A DNA stretch of 64,000 nt from Anas platyrhynchos (lineage: Eukaryota; Chordata; Aves; Anseriformes; Anatidae), in the NCBI RefSeq assembly GCF_047663525.1, contig NC_092621.1, positions 11,791,001-11,855,000 on the forward strand, in the 5' to 3' direction. This document shows, piece after piece, positions 46,101 to 58,500 of this stretch; position 1 is the stretch's first letter; each line of letters begins with the position of its first letter. The notes under the pieces were generated by a model. The model saw only the letters and a list, made by a program, of their open reading frames with translations. It made no database searches and was not told where the DNA came from. Made by a program: the position numbers and the translations under genes.

Positions 46101-47693
46101 CCACTTGCTTGGCTGCCCAGATATTACCTTCACCTGAGTGGTATTTTCAGAAGCAATTCATTGTTCAGGTTCACTTTTAAAGGGAGGCCAGTGGGTGAAG
46201 AGGACATATAATGGGCTTTTAAAGCCCTGTCCGTCACCATCATCACCTGTGGGATGAGTGTTCACGAACCATGTACTCGTCCACAAAGGACTCCACGCAA
46301 GAGCCACAATATCAATAATGTACGTCAACGCTGACACACTATTCAAAAAGCAAACAACTGAGCACAAAAAAAATGTTATTTTTTCAGGGACAGTGTGTAC
46401 AGCTGTTTTCAAAGACCACGTAACAGCTCTGAGGTAGGAAAAGCAGGTCCGCTTCAGAGCTGTCACCTTTTCCAGCAAAGCCCAGAGTGATAGTTGCAAA
46501 AGTAAGTACATCTGTATTTTTACTGTGACTAAGCCAAAAGGCTGAATTTGCAAGGATTATAGCTCCGAAGTTTTAGATACACCTGATAGTAATGACTTCC
46601 AAAGAGGACATTACGAGACTTCAGATGCTATGATTACTCTATGTTAGCATGGTTTCAGGCTGAATTAATTACTTGTTTAGACACTGTTTTATTCCCCCAC
46701 TATTCAGTTTTGTTTTGCTAGCCTGAAGACACCAACAATTGAGTTGCATATATTAGCTTAGATTTACCTTTCATGCTTAAGCTTTATAGCCCCTAACTCT
46801 TTGTAATTAGGGGTGAACATCAACTGAGTCCCTCTCTTGTGTCACTGAAGGAATAGTTATGGAAGTCTTACATACTTACACTTTTCTCAGTACTTTTCCT
46901 TGCTTTTTATAGCCTACGGTGTTACAGAACATCACACCCAGAGCCCAAAACCTGAGGAGACACAGACATTGACTGCAGAAAACACCTTAACAAACGCCAT
47001 TCTTCTAAACCTTGTCCTACCTCTCTACTGGGATTAAATAGTAGCTTCACGTCTGCAGCCAAAGTTTCTCCAAGTGATTTTTCCTCCATGTTCTTTTTTA
47101 TTTTGACTTTTCAGAGAGGTGGCTTCTTTGCAACCTCAGGGCTGAGCTCCCTCTTGTCTTACACCTAATCGATCACTAAAACAACCTACAATGGAGGCTG
47201 AGCAGGCTGGCTTCTCCCTGGGAGACTGCTCGATACTCTGAGCAGATACAGCTCCAGGCTCTGCTGGTATCAGTCTTGCTGCACCTGCTCTGTTTCTGTA
47301 AAAAGAGAAGATTCCATCCTGGGCTATGTCCTCTCTTGCTGCTTCGCTTACCTGAGAAGCCTCTGCTCTCTGTGCAGGCCTAATTAAATCGTTAGAACAA
47401 CTAATTAGTTAGGAGTAATTAGTTAATTAACCAATTAAGTTAGGAAACTAACACAGCCACTAAAACACGGTAATTTTTCTGCTGGGTTAGTGAGCCCTGT
47501 CAGCTCAAAAACAGTGCTCAAAGAAGGGGTGAGGTTGCCCATGGGCAGAGGTAGAGAATGCTTCTGATGGCAGAGAGATGCGACAGGTTCTGCTACCAGT
47601 GAAACTGGAACAAACGTTTTTACCACGTGTTTCTGAAATCCCCAGAATTGTGACTGCTCCTGCTTGGACCTTGTAGAAGACCGTTCTGGTCAG
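40197..47693. other. Intergenic, no gene seen
   Basis: Moderately AT-rich unique-looking DNA with few simple repeats. A cluster of four TAATTA motifs lies at 47381-47429. No exon homology recognised. Confidence 0.5.
47381..47429. promoter_or_regulatory. Cluster of four TAATTA homeodomain core sites
   Basis: TAATTA occurs at 47381, 47402, 47416 and 47424, a palindromic core bound by many LIM and paired-class homeodomain proteins. Function inferred only. Confidence 0.35.
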
Positions 47694-47926
47694 GGGAGAT
47701 TCAGGTTGGAAACGAGGAGACATTTGCTCTCAGAAAGGGTAGTCAGGCATTGGAATGGGTTGCCCAGGGAGGTGGTGGCATCACTGTCTCTGGGGGTGTT
47801 CAAGGAAAGGTTGCACATGGTGCTTAGAAACATGGTTTTGTGAGTGATATTGGGGGTAGGGTGATGCTTGGAGCGGATGGTCTTGGAGATCTTTTCCAAC
47901 CTTAATGATCTGTGATTCTATGACAT
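47694..47926 (+). mobile_element. CR1 LINE 3' fragment
   Basis: Reads gggttgcccagggaggtggt then cttggagatcttttccaacc and ends atctgtgattctatgacatc. The last 230 nt of a CR1 in + orientation. Confidence 0.92.
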
Positions 47927-49617
47927 CCACAAGCAGCTTGGCCTATAGGCTACAGCGGAATTCAGGGATAAAACATTCCCCTGACAGTCTTACTGAAGGA
48001 CCTGATCCACACGTGTGTGCTATGCAGGTAATGCACAGCTGGGGAGGAGGTACCATGTTTTTCACTGCATGCTTTGGGCACTGTATTAGGTTATTAAGGA
48101 GCTGGGCTCAACCCCTTTCCTTTCAAATCTGGAGGGGAATCAGTGTGCTGCTTCTCACAGAGGCTTTGGGGCAGGCCTTTTTGACTCATTAAGCTTCATT
48201 AAGTTAATGGAGTTTCATGGAGTTCTCCCCAGTCAATAAAAGCTGTCTGAGAACAGACAGCTGTCGAGGATCATCTTCTCAGCTGGTTGTAACTCGATAG
48301 AGGTAACTGCAAAGATCTAGGAAAAGAGTGCCTCCTCAAATCACCAACCCCTCTGAGTAATTATTTTCCTCTGTTCCAGGTCTTTAACTTTGATTTAATA
48401 AAAGCTACATCTAATGACTCATAAAGGTAATGCTGAATCAGCAGAAGTCCTGAAGAATCTTGAATAATTTTGGTTTTGATTTGTGTCTTTCAAGAAGGCA
48501 TCTAATGGCAGCCTACCTATGTAACAAATTCCCCCTTCTCACATGTTCACCACAGATTCCTCCCCAGACCCAGGCACCCCAGCTTACAGGGGTGGTTGTC
48601 CACTTTGAAGGTGGTGTAGCTATTGCTCATCCTCCTGGCTTTTACTGCTACCATCATTGTGTCTGCAGAATGGACTTGGACTGCTCTGCTAACATACCTC
48701 AGGCTTTGTTCCTGTGGGCACCCTGGAGAGATCCATATTTGTCCATTAAGAGAAAGAAGGGATCAGTCAGTCACAGAAACATGCAATATCCTTGTGTGAG
48801 CTCCCCATGTCCTACTACCTGCAGGTGTAAGGGCTGGGGAGGCTGCAGTGCTGGCATCACTCAATAAGGCCTCACAAAGTGGAGGAACTTCAACTCATTT
48901 CTCAACCCAATTCATTCCCCCCTCTTAAATCACCTGCACAGGGCTGCTTCCCCTGGGGGCTGGAGATGCTCACCTACTTAGTTAAGCAAGAAGCAGCAAC
49001 ATCCTACAATTTCCACATGGTGTCATGAGGCTGAACCCATGGATGAATGGGTGGAGTTGGGTAAGTGAGCACACTTACAGTGCTCTCTGCCCAAGCAGAT
49101 ACACCTAACACTGATCCTTGTGCTTCTGGGTCAGGTCAAGGAACTGAGTTAGCACGATCATATTTCTGGGCAGCACAGAATCAGCAGTACTTGCAAAACT
49201 TGAGTATTGAAAGGATTTGGGGGCAAGGTTGGGATGAGCACATTGCAAACAACCCCCTCAAGAAAACAAACACTTCCCACAGTAGGCATACATACATACA
49301 TCTGCTGCCAGGGCACATCTGCTGGATCTCAGGAGGTAGGATGTCATATATTTAATAGGAAATAACTTAGTACCATGATTTATTCTGCCACATTTTCCCT
49401 CTCCTCTTTAATGATCTCTTTTGTGTTGGAATATCAAGCATCAAAATATGTTAATGATGAGGATTCTGATGGAATAACTAGATAGAAAGCACAGGAAGAT
49501 ACTGTCTTAGGGTTTTGTTGTTTTTTTCTTTTTTTTTATTTTTCATTGTAATCCCATTTTATGAATCTTCTTGCACTGGACACAAAATACCAGAGACATC
49601 AGATGTAAGCAATGCCA
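47927..49617. other. Intergenic between CR1 and the likely ADAMTS12 3' end
   Basis: No gene recognised. A short perfect hairpin (agctgtctg / cagacagct, 48241-48262) is present. Confidence 0.45.
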
Positions 49618-52274
49618 TTTATTGAAGCTTGAAACAAATATGTCATTGTAGTTTGCTTTTAAAAACTTGAAATACTAGAACAAGCAGTGAATGTGCCAAA
49701 TACACATTTTTCCTGAACAACCTGTTGAAGCTGAAGTGTTTCAGGCTAATGTGATAATACAATGATATTATGCCTCAGCACTTAATACTCTATTCAGTTT
49801 TGAGAATAGCGACCATCTGGGTTAGGATCATAAATCCACCTTTACTTAAAAAGAGATATGTCATAAGAAAAGAACCTTGCTAATGGATGGCAGAGATGTT
49901 TGCAAATACTGTTAGCGTAGAGGAGATATTAGGCTGATGAGTGCAATGTAAAAACCTATGTAAAATACAGCAGTGGCACTGCCCTATTAAAACGGTTTGT
50001 GTTGTCACAGTCTCGTCCCTAAAGTTTTAAGCTGAGCAACAGTGCTGACTGTACTTCCCTGGGTAGAAAGTCCTTCATATCACTTACTCACTTTTATCCA
50101 TTTCAAATGAAATAACAGTTCCCTGTAGTAAACAATGAAGCCAGGAATGGTTTTACTCCACCAGTGCTGCAAAGAGCAGTGGAAGGCACAACCTCCCAGG
50201 CACTTTTCCTCCCACCTGCACTATCTCCACTCAGTCAGCTCCCTTCTCATTAGCTCACAAGCCTGATGGCTGTTTGCTGACTTCCACTGTGCATTCCCAC
50301 CAGTCTAGGCTGCTTGGACATCAGACAACTGCCTGTACTTGGCTTTACAGGCTCTGCTTTACACAATGCAGCCTGGGGCCAAACCCTGCTTAAATGCTTT
50401 CTGAATCACAGATGGGACACCTCCACTCCTTCACATGATTCAGTCCTTCACATGATTCCTCCCACGGAATAAGAACCAATCTGCCTTCTCTTGTTCAGAG
50501 GGCCGGTAGCCATTCAGGACCTCAGAAGGACATAAGCACACTGTGATACTGAAAAAGCAGTATGTCTGGCATTGGCCAGCAACACCACAGATATGTATTA
50601 TTTTAAGAAAATGTGCATGTAGGCTATGTACACCCATGCATGCACACGCACCACTGTAAGTCATTGCCTGCAGCTATTTATACTAGCACCATATTTGTAT
50701 CAGTGGATTTTGAGTTTTATCAGCACCTATAACTGGGGTTACATTGCCATCGCAGGGGTTAGTAAATCTAACCTTACCATGCTGAACTCCCAGAGACTTC
50801 AAGTGAAGAAGTGAGCCCTTAGCCAAAGGTCACAAACCTATGAAAAAGGACAATTAGACTTGCAGTCTTCATTAGGTTAATATGATATAGTCAGGCCCAA
50901 ATATTTCCCTTAACTTTCATAAAAGTCTGTCTAGAAATACAACTATTGATAATCATAACTCTGTAACCATAGTGACACTTTGATTCATGGCTATGTATCT
51001 CACTCTACATTGCACAAAATATGACATTTCCCTGTATTACAATCTCAAATCGTTAGGTGGCTAGGGAGTAAATCCATGATTTTCAAAAGAGCACGAAGAG
51101 CCAAGGTGTCCAACTCCTACTGAATTTCAAAGGAATCTAAATGTCAGACTCTGTCCACCTCTTTTGAAAATGCCCACCTTTCCTTCAAAGGGTCCAGTCT
51201 GGTGTCCCTAAGCGTTGTTCTGCCATTTTCAATAACACACTATTCAAAACACTGTTTGGTTGGTGCTCTCCTAATGCCAGAGGTCCAGAGCTATGCAGAT
51301 ACTCTGGTCTTAGGCTCCTAATCCCAGATGTCATCACCTTCACTATGATCAAGGATTTGCATGGTGGGGGGGATGAAGTTTGCTGTGAGTGAGGTGATAA
51401 GAGTAATGTGGATGTGGGTTTATGCTCTACAGGAAATACTGGATTAAATGATAGAACTGTCACTGATTATCTGTGTGAATTATATATCTGCCTATTCAGG
51501 TGGTAGATGCAAACAGCTTTGCTTTCATGGTACCAATAAATGTTGCTTAAAGCATATCTGGGAACTTAACATTCCAGATTTGGTGGGTTTCTTCTTCTTC
51601 TTTTTGTTTGTTTGTTTGTTTTTGTTTTTGTTTTGTTTTTACATTAGAGCAAGAAGCAGGAGAAAACTGGCCAGAACAGGCTATTTCTGAGGTATCCTTT
51701 AGATGTTCAGTCAAGTAGGAAATGAAAAAGTTTTCTTTTAAAAAACACATTTCAAATCAGCCTACACATCATAATCAGTTATTACAAAACTCTACTTTTG
51801 TCTTTATAACAACTGAAGTGAGCAAACAATCTAGAGAAACACTGACACCTCACCTTGATTCTTAAAAAAAAAGAACAGAAAAGTGAGTGAGCACAGGGGA
51901 ATGGCTGTCCCATCATCCGCCTTCACTCAGCACTCTTAAGTGGTGCTGCTGTTCCAAGAGAGTTTTGGAAAAGAGATGGAAGAAAGAGCAAGCTAAACAA
52001 TCATTAAAAAACACAAAACAACCTTCTTCCAAGCTTGCCTATAGCCTCTATGCACACCTAAGTACTAGCTGCTTGCACATTGCAAATAATATTACAAATT
52101 CTGGACTTCTACAGGTGAAAAAATGAAGCAGTACATTAGAACTGATAACCATAAGGAATGTGTTTTCCCAGTTATGATCACAGATTTCCATATATGTTGG
52201 ACGGTTCAGAAAAAACATGAAGAAACAAAACCTGTAAACAGAAGCCCCATCCAAATGAACTAGATAAAAAGCAG
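49618..52274 (-). other. ADAMTS12: Probable ADAMTS12 3' untranslated region
   Basis: No LINE is seen downstream of the TAG for about 2.6 kb. The first clear minus-strand AATAAA is at 49618-49623, with others at 49535-49540 and 49379-49384. A long 3' UTR fits what is known of mammalian ADAMTS12, but the cleavage site is inferred. A (GTTT)n-like tract lies at 51601-51641. Confidence 0.35.
51601..51641. repeat. (GTTT)n/(GTTTT)n microsatellite
   Basis: T-rich units with G every four to six bases. Confidence 0.85.
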
Positions 52275-52510
52275 CTAGTGCTGAGCAGCTTGGTTGTTGT
52301 TTTCTTGGTTTTGAGGTGATTTTCTTCTAAGTTTAGTATAATTTTGTTGCTTGAGGCCTCGCTGATCCCAATATCTTGCTTTGTTACGAACTCGGGGATG
52401 ACTACACGTGGAGCAGCACTGAGTCTGTATGGATGGCACCGAGCACTTGCCAATGCCTTTCAGCCTCTGGCAGAAGTGGACTGACAGTTGGTCATTGCTG
52501 CAGGGTAGGC
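52275..52510 (-). CDS. ADAMTS12: ADAMTS12 terminal coding exon: PLAC domain and stop
   Basis: 236 nt from acceptor catag to TAG (52275-52277). The PLAC (protease and lacunin) domain shows its six cysteines: LPC, HFC, GKC, QCC and STC. A basic, Gln/Asn-rich tail of about 40 residues follows and ends AAQH. The tail looks less conserved than the repeats. Confidence 0.92.
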
Positions 52511-55500
52511 CTATGGTGGAGAAGATGAGAAGAATTAGCTATATTTTGCTGACAAATCATCAGCACTTCAAGAATCTTAAACTGCATGTATGTTAAGGCT
52601 CATACTTAGGACAACTTTTGCTTCCTTTGTATTACTTGTCAGCTCAAGCCTCCTGAAATTTTAGGAGTTATAAGTGAAAAGTTCCTATTAAACTTCACAT
52701 GACCTTCTGCCTTGGAAAATACAGCACTTTTTATTATTGTTCAGTGAGGGTTTACTTTTGCAGAAGACAGAGCTGGTTGATGTTTCTGACTTTCCTATTT
52801 CTGCTTTTAAGAGCTGCCACAGAGATTCAGTAACAATGATTTGTGTGTCTGGCACTTTGACATTCTTGTAACAGTGCATTTAAAATAAGCCCAAAGAGCT
52901 GCAGTGTGCTGCAGAGAAATGCAGGGCAGGCAGGAAGAGCATAAACAAGGCATGTAGAACTACAAGTTCAGCTTGGCTCTACTTTCTGCAGCACTAGGAT
53001 AAGCCAAGGATTGCTAATATCAGTAGTAAGGTGCTGATAGGGCTGTAGGAGCTTAAATAAACTGACACATGTCAGATTTGGTTAGGCATTACTGAAATGG
53101 AGGTCCTGAGCTGTGAGAAGAGATGGCTGAGAGAAGGCAAAACTTTGCAAAAGCAGAAAGGCGGTGGATTAGTTGAATGAAGGATTTGTTCAACAAATCC
53201 CTCAACACTGGATCTAGGAAAACACAGTGAAACCAGCAGAAAGTGGTTTACAATAGATAGGAGGACTTCTTTTCAAAGCAGGCTATGAAATGCTGCAACT
53301 TGCTGCCAGAAAAGGTGGCAGAAGCAGACAGCACTGTAGGTTCAAAAAGGGACGTACCATATTCATGGAAAAAGTTCCATAAATGGAAACCAAAGGAACC
53401 AGGCTAGGATGCCTTTAATAGCCCTAATATATCAGTTGGGAATGCTGGGGGAATACCAATGAAATGAACCACAGAGAACGACTAAGCTCCTGTACTTTCC
53501 CTAAGTGGTACCTCCTAATGCCATCACTGGAGACAAAGTATTGGGCTGCATGCACCACTGGACTGCCCACTAGGTTATTTCCTATGCTATATTGGCTTCT
53601 TTACAGAAATAACTATTAACTAATCTGTGTACGTACTATTTACCTGAGTCTGTCTTTACAAACAAGGAGAGAATAGGAGATGAGCAAACCAGGTCAACCT
53701 TAGGACAAAACATGGGCTAAAGATCTGTGAATAGCAGGAGGAGTAAAGCAACTTTTATCACTCGCAAGCACATAACCAGATCTGCACTGCTCTCAGGAGC
53801 TAAACTCGTCAATCACCAGATTGCACCCTTACTGCTGACTTGCTAGGAGGGAAGAATCCTCCTCCAAAAGGTCTTTGAAGGCTCTTCCAGAACGGATCTG
53901 AGCTGTTGCTGTGGGTACCTGTTGGATACTGCTGTACACAGACTACAGAGCTTCAGGTTTTCCTCCACTTTATATTTGTCACAAAGAGGGATAAATGTAC
54001 TTGTCTGTAATTTTCCCCCCACTCAGTCCCTTTTTTCTGGCCAATTATCATCTGTGGGAGTTTCATTCTCTCCACCTCTTCATTTTGGAGATAGTTTCAC
54101 TCTGGGGATCACTGAATTCATAGTGCCAATGGAGTATCTGGGTTCACTGCCAGTCAGATTTTTCTTAGAGTATCTTTTTCACTTTGCTTGCTTGTACTCC
54201 CATCCCAGAATCTGCAGTGCCTATAGGGGTGTCTGTCTTAAGAAAAGTCATCTGTTTGGACTTGCAGCATTTCCTACCACAGCCCTTAAAGCAGCCTATG
54301 AGTTACCTAAAACCAATCAATATAGGAAGACCCATTAATTTAGTTGCGGCAGCATCACAAATTAGGGATGCGTGCTCAGAGAACTGTTTTCCCCACCATA
54401 GCAACACAAGGCCAGAAGGGCTGGAGAACATAACGTGGTTCTGCCAATAGTGTGGCTGAGCAGTAGCAGGTTAGGCTAACCTATAAATACCGAGCCTGTA
54501 GCACTCAAAACAAGCTGATTGAGTCAGTTCCCAGCTTTGCAGGACCGCAGAACAAAGAGCTCTTTGGACACCATCTGCCACAGGTGTATTATCATACCTG
54601 TGATTTTCCTGCACTCTTGTAGATTGCATTTCTGATGCTCCGTTGGCTTGGACTTATCTGCACACATACTGTCATCTTCAGTTTTGTTAGTTTCTGTATT
54701 CATGCACTTCACAGTTCGTTGCTGAATGCCCCCTCCACAGGAAACAGTGCACTGAAAGAGTCATTGTAACACATTTACAAGTCTTTTAAGTAGAAATTGT
54801 GCAATATGCCAGTATTTGAGCTGTAATGTGACAGAAAGCTAAAAACACTGTATGATCCAGAAACAATGACAAAATATTTTGTGTACTTCATTCTCCATAT
54901 AAACATTTCCATGATGTATTGTGGCAAGATTTGTAAGGATACAGTGGACAGGGAAATAGAACAAATACAGCATCTTGGAATGTGTAAGCAGGGTGAGAGG
55001 AGTGTTTTCTACAGAAATGCAAAAGCTACATGGACAGTAGTAATCCAAATTAGTATTGCAAAATGACAAATTTTGTTTCCCGTGTGTTTTTTTTTCACCA
55101 CTTGTATTAAACATGAATAATCTCTGTCAATTAAAATGTTAGGTCTAGAAATGTCTGAGCTTAAGATTTCAGAAAAGCTCATTGAAAAGTTTTTTTCTTT
55201 GGTGACATTTGCACTGTGGTTACCCTTTCTTTATGACAGCAAAACAACCACCAGCTGCTTATTCTGACTACAGACAGATGGCCATAATAGAACATTTTCA
55301 AACCATGTTCCTTTACTAGTCTAAAAATTCACTTAATTCTTCATTCCAGAGCTTATGAGAATTCAACTGAATTTTAAATTCTTATTCTCTTCAGAGAAAG
55401 AGTGGCCAGCAAGATAAAACAGTTCAATAGATACAGAATGCCAGCTGATGAAGCGCAAGAGATGAATACACAACTCATAGCTCTTTAATTTTGCTGCAAA

Positions 55501-58500
55501 TCATCCTCTCTGTATTGTATACCTCTGTATGTATGACACAATCTTATTAGTGTGAAGTACATAAAGAGATCTTAGATATCCTTTCTGCAACTTTAACGTT
55601 TAAAACTTTTTTTCTTTTTTAAATAAAGTATAATAAATGGGATTAATAAATCAGCTGCTATACATTCTGGTATTCAGTTGCTTTCACTTACATGTTTAAG
55701 TGTCAGAGTTGAAACCATTACATTACTCTAATTTCCCATTTGAAGGCTTCCTCTCAAAAGCCAACCCTCATTACATTTTCTGTGTTAAATGACTCTCCAA
55801 TATTTACTTATTTATGGCTCCTGGCTTCTGGTGTTCTTTCAATGTTCTCTTCTATTATGAGGAGTATTTGTAATGTATGAATAGGTTTACAAAGGAAACT
55901 GGAGGGAAAGATTTATTAGATATACCAGATTTTTTATAAATAGCATGTACTGCAGTTACAGGAAGGTTCTCCAAACATATACACACATATATTCATCAGC
56001 TAGATTCCCAGAATCCAAAGTGGAAGGCTATTTGTCAAAATTCAGAACTTCTGTTTGTGTGGACAATTCCAGTATTCAACTAAGTTGCTTTCAGGATATC
56101 CTCCTGGCTCCCCAATCTGCCTCCTTGCTTGCCCTCTCCCCTGTTCCAATTCACAAGCTGTGAAACATTACAATGACTGGAAAGGCTCTGAAAGCACAGA
56201 CAGAACAAACAGGCTAGCTGTGCTAGGAGGGACTCAGCTAGGTTTGTATCGGGGACTTTTATTAGCAATTCAAGCTCTTCCCTCCCTCTCTAAAGATAGT
56301 CTGTCTTGTTGTCTCTTTGAAATTTTACCTGACTTTGGATCTAACAGAACATGATTGAATTTATTTGTCTCTTTCAATGGAAAATTTCAAATGAATAAGG
56401 GAAGAATATCAATGGTAACACATTCTTTGTTCAAAAAGGAGAAAGAATCATCCCTATAATGTTGATCACTTGAAGGAACTGGAGCTGGCTCTGAAATGTT
56501 TGGTAATGTTTTCAAGAGATCTCCCATCATAGCTCTAGCTGTGCATAAGAATTTACACCTGTCAGGGGCACTGAAGTTCACAGACAAGTAGGTAATTAAT
56601 TGTCTGCCTAATCCCTCCTCCATTTTTTGCTTTAACACGTTGTTTAATCTTTAAATAATAGCAACAATTTAAATACTACCAGATACAGCCAAGTCATGAA
56701 AACAAATACAGCAACAAAGAGTGGAAACCTACCGGGCCCCATGTCTGGTTAATCCATTGCGTACAAGGTTGCCTGTTACATGGTACCATGGCAGCAGGTC
56801 TTTTTGTCCAGTCACAATTGCCTTCTTCTGGGCAGTAGATACGTCGCTTTTGCTGGCCACCACCACATGTTCTTGAGCACTAACACAAAAGATGCACAAA
56901 CCCGCAAGAAGAGATGTGGGAATGAATAAGAGCCCAGTAACAGACCATAAAGACAAGCAAAGTATTCTTCATTTAGAAATGTGGATACACAGGTAACAGG
57001 AAGCATGTCCTGGACCTATATAATTCATTTTTTCTTTCTTTGACCTAGAAAGATGTACAGAATAGCCTACATAACAAGTCTTAAAATCCAGATGAGAAGA
57101 AAAGCTCTGCAGTGAGAAATGTATTTAATCATATGCTTGGAAATAGACAGGGAAGAAGCCGTTACTGGTCCGAAATACTTGGGAGAAAGCTGTTCCTGAC
57201 ATATATTAATGCAAGTAATAAGACAGCACAGAAGTAGCAACACAGAACAGGCAACGCAGAACTGCTCATGCAACACCACCAGAAACAGTAATTTCTCTAA
57301 CAAAAATGAGATCGCAAGTCATGTGCCTGCAGGATTAATCTGCAATATTTACAGAAGACAGTAAAAGTTCATGGGATGAAACATCTCATTTTTATGAGGT
57401 GGTTGGGGACATTAAAATTCACCCAGTGCTAACAATAAATTAACTGCAGAATGGCAATAAAAAGCATCACACAAAGATGGTATCAGGGTTATTTTTTAAG
57501 CATTCTGTTGTCCCTTTTCTATTATTAGTTTTCAACTGTTCTTTTACTACTATTCATTAGGTCTGCAGTAGAGCCTGCCTGAAATACAGACAAGATTCGT
57601 ACTCTAACATGAAATAAGGTGCCAGATATACTTTGAATATTGCATTGTTCCTGTCCTAAGAGGAACTGCATCCCTATGGACAGAGGATCAGAGCTGGCAT
57701 CTAATAAATGAACCTGTTTGATCCAATTCTACCCGGTATGCTCAATTTGAGGACAACTGCCAGGTTGGACAACTGTTTTTATAGAATATTTTAAGTGGCA
57801 AACTATGAATTCATCACTATCACTTGGTTACTCTAATTATTTACTCCCTGCTGACTGCTCTGACAGGAAACCCACAACCGGCACACAGGATGATGTCTCC
57901 TACTGCTTACGGCAGGTGGGACGTGTCAGTGACAAGAAAGGAATGCGATCACCTCCCTTAAAATCCAAAAGTATAGGGTCCATAATGATACAAACATTGC
58001 AGCACTTCCTCCAGAGCTGCGTTTATTGGGAGCAAATATTCAAAGATCAGATCATCAGCCTACGTGCTTTAGCTGACATAAATATGTGCCTGGCTGCCTA
58101 CGAAAGTTTGTTGGTACAAATTTAAATCACTAAGTGACCCCAAAATCAGATTTACATCATGTCTGACCTCAGCCTCTGGCCCACAAAATTCCAGCCACAA
58201 AAAGCATAAAAACAAATTCTAAATAGATCATAATGAGAAAGCAGTGTAACAACGGCAGCAAAAGGGAAAAGTTTGAACGAATCTCATTTACGGATCCAGC
58301 AGCATAGCTTTAACAAATCTACTTCATCTTCCAGGCCATCTGCTTCTCTGTTTCAGGGTAAGGTAATTTACAGCTGTGTAACACACGCAATCCTAAGAAT
58401 GATTCTGGGAAGCCTTACTAACGTCTATGATGACTTTTGCTTTAAGCATACACAAAGACTGCAGCGTCTCTGAGTGTAATAGCTGTGTTTCTTCTTTTGT

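Noticed and set aside
48241-48262. 9-bp perfect hairpin as a possible microRNA precursor
   Set aside because: The stem is far too short for a pre-miRNA and the flanks do not extend it.
48460-48867. 135-codon open frame, Cys-rich
   Set aside because: No signal peptide, domain or codon-use sign; a single unspliced frame in intergenic DNA with no recognised homolog.
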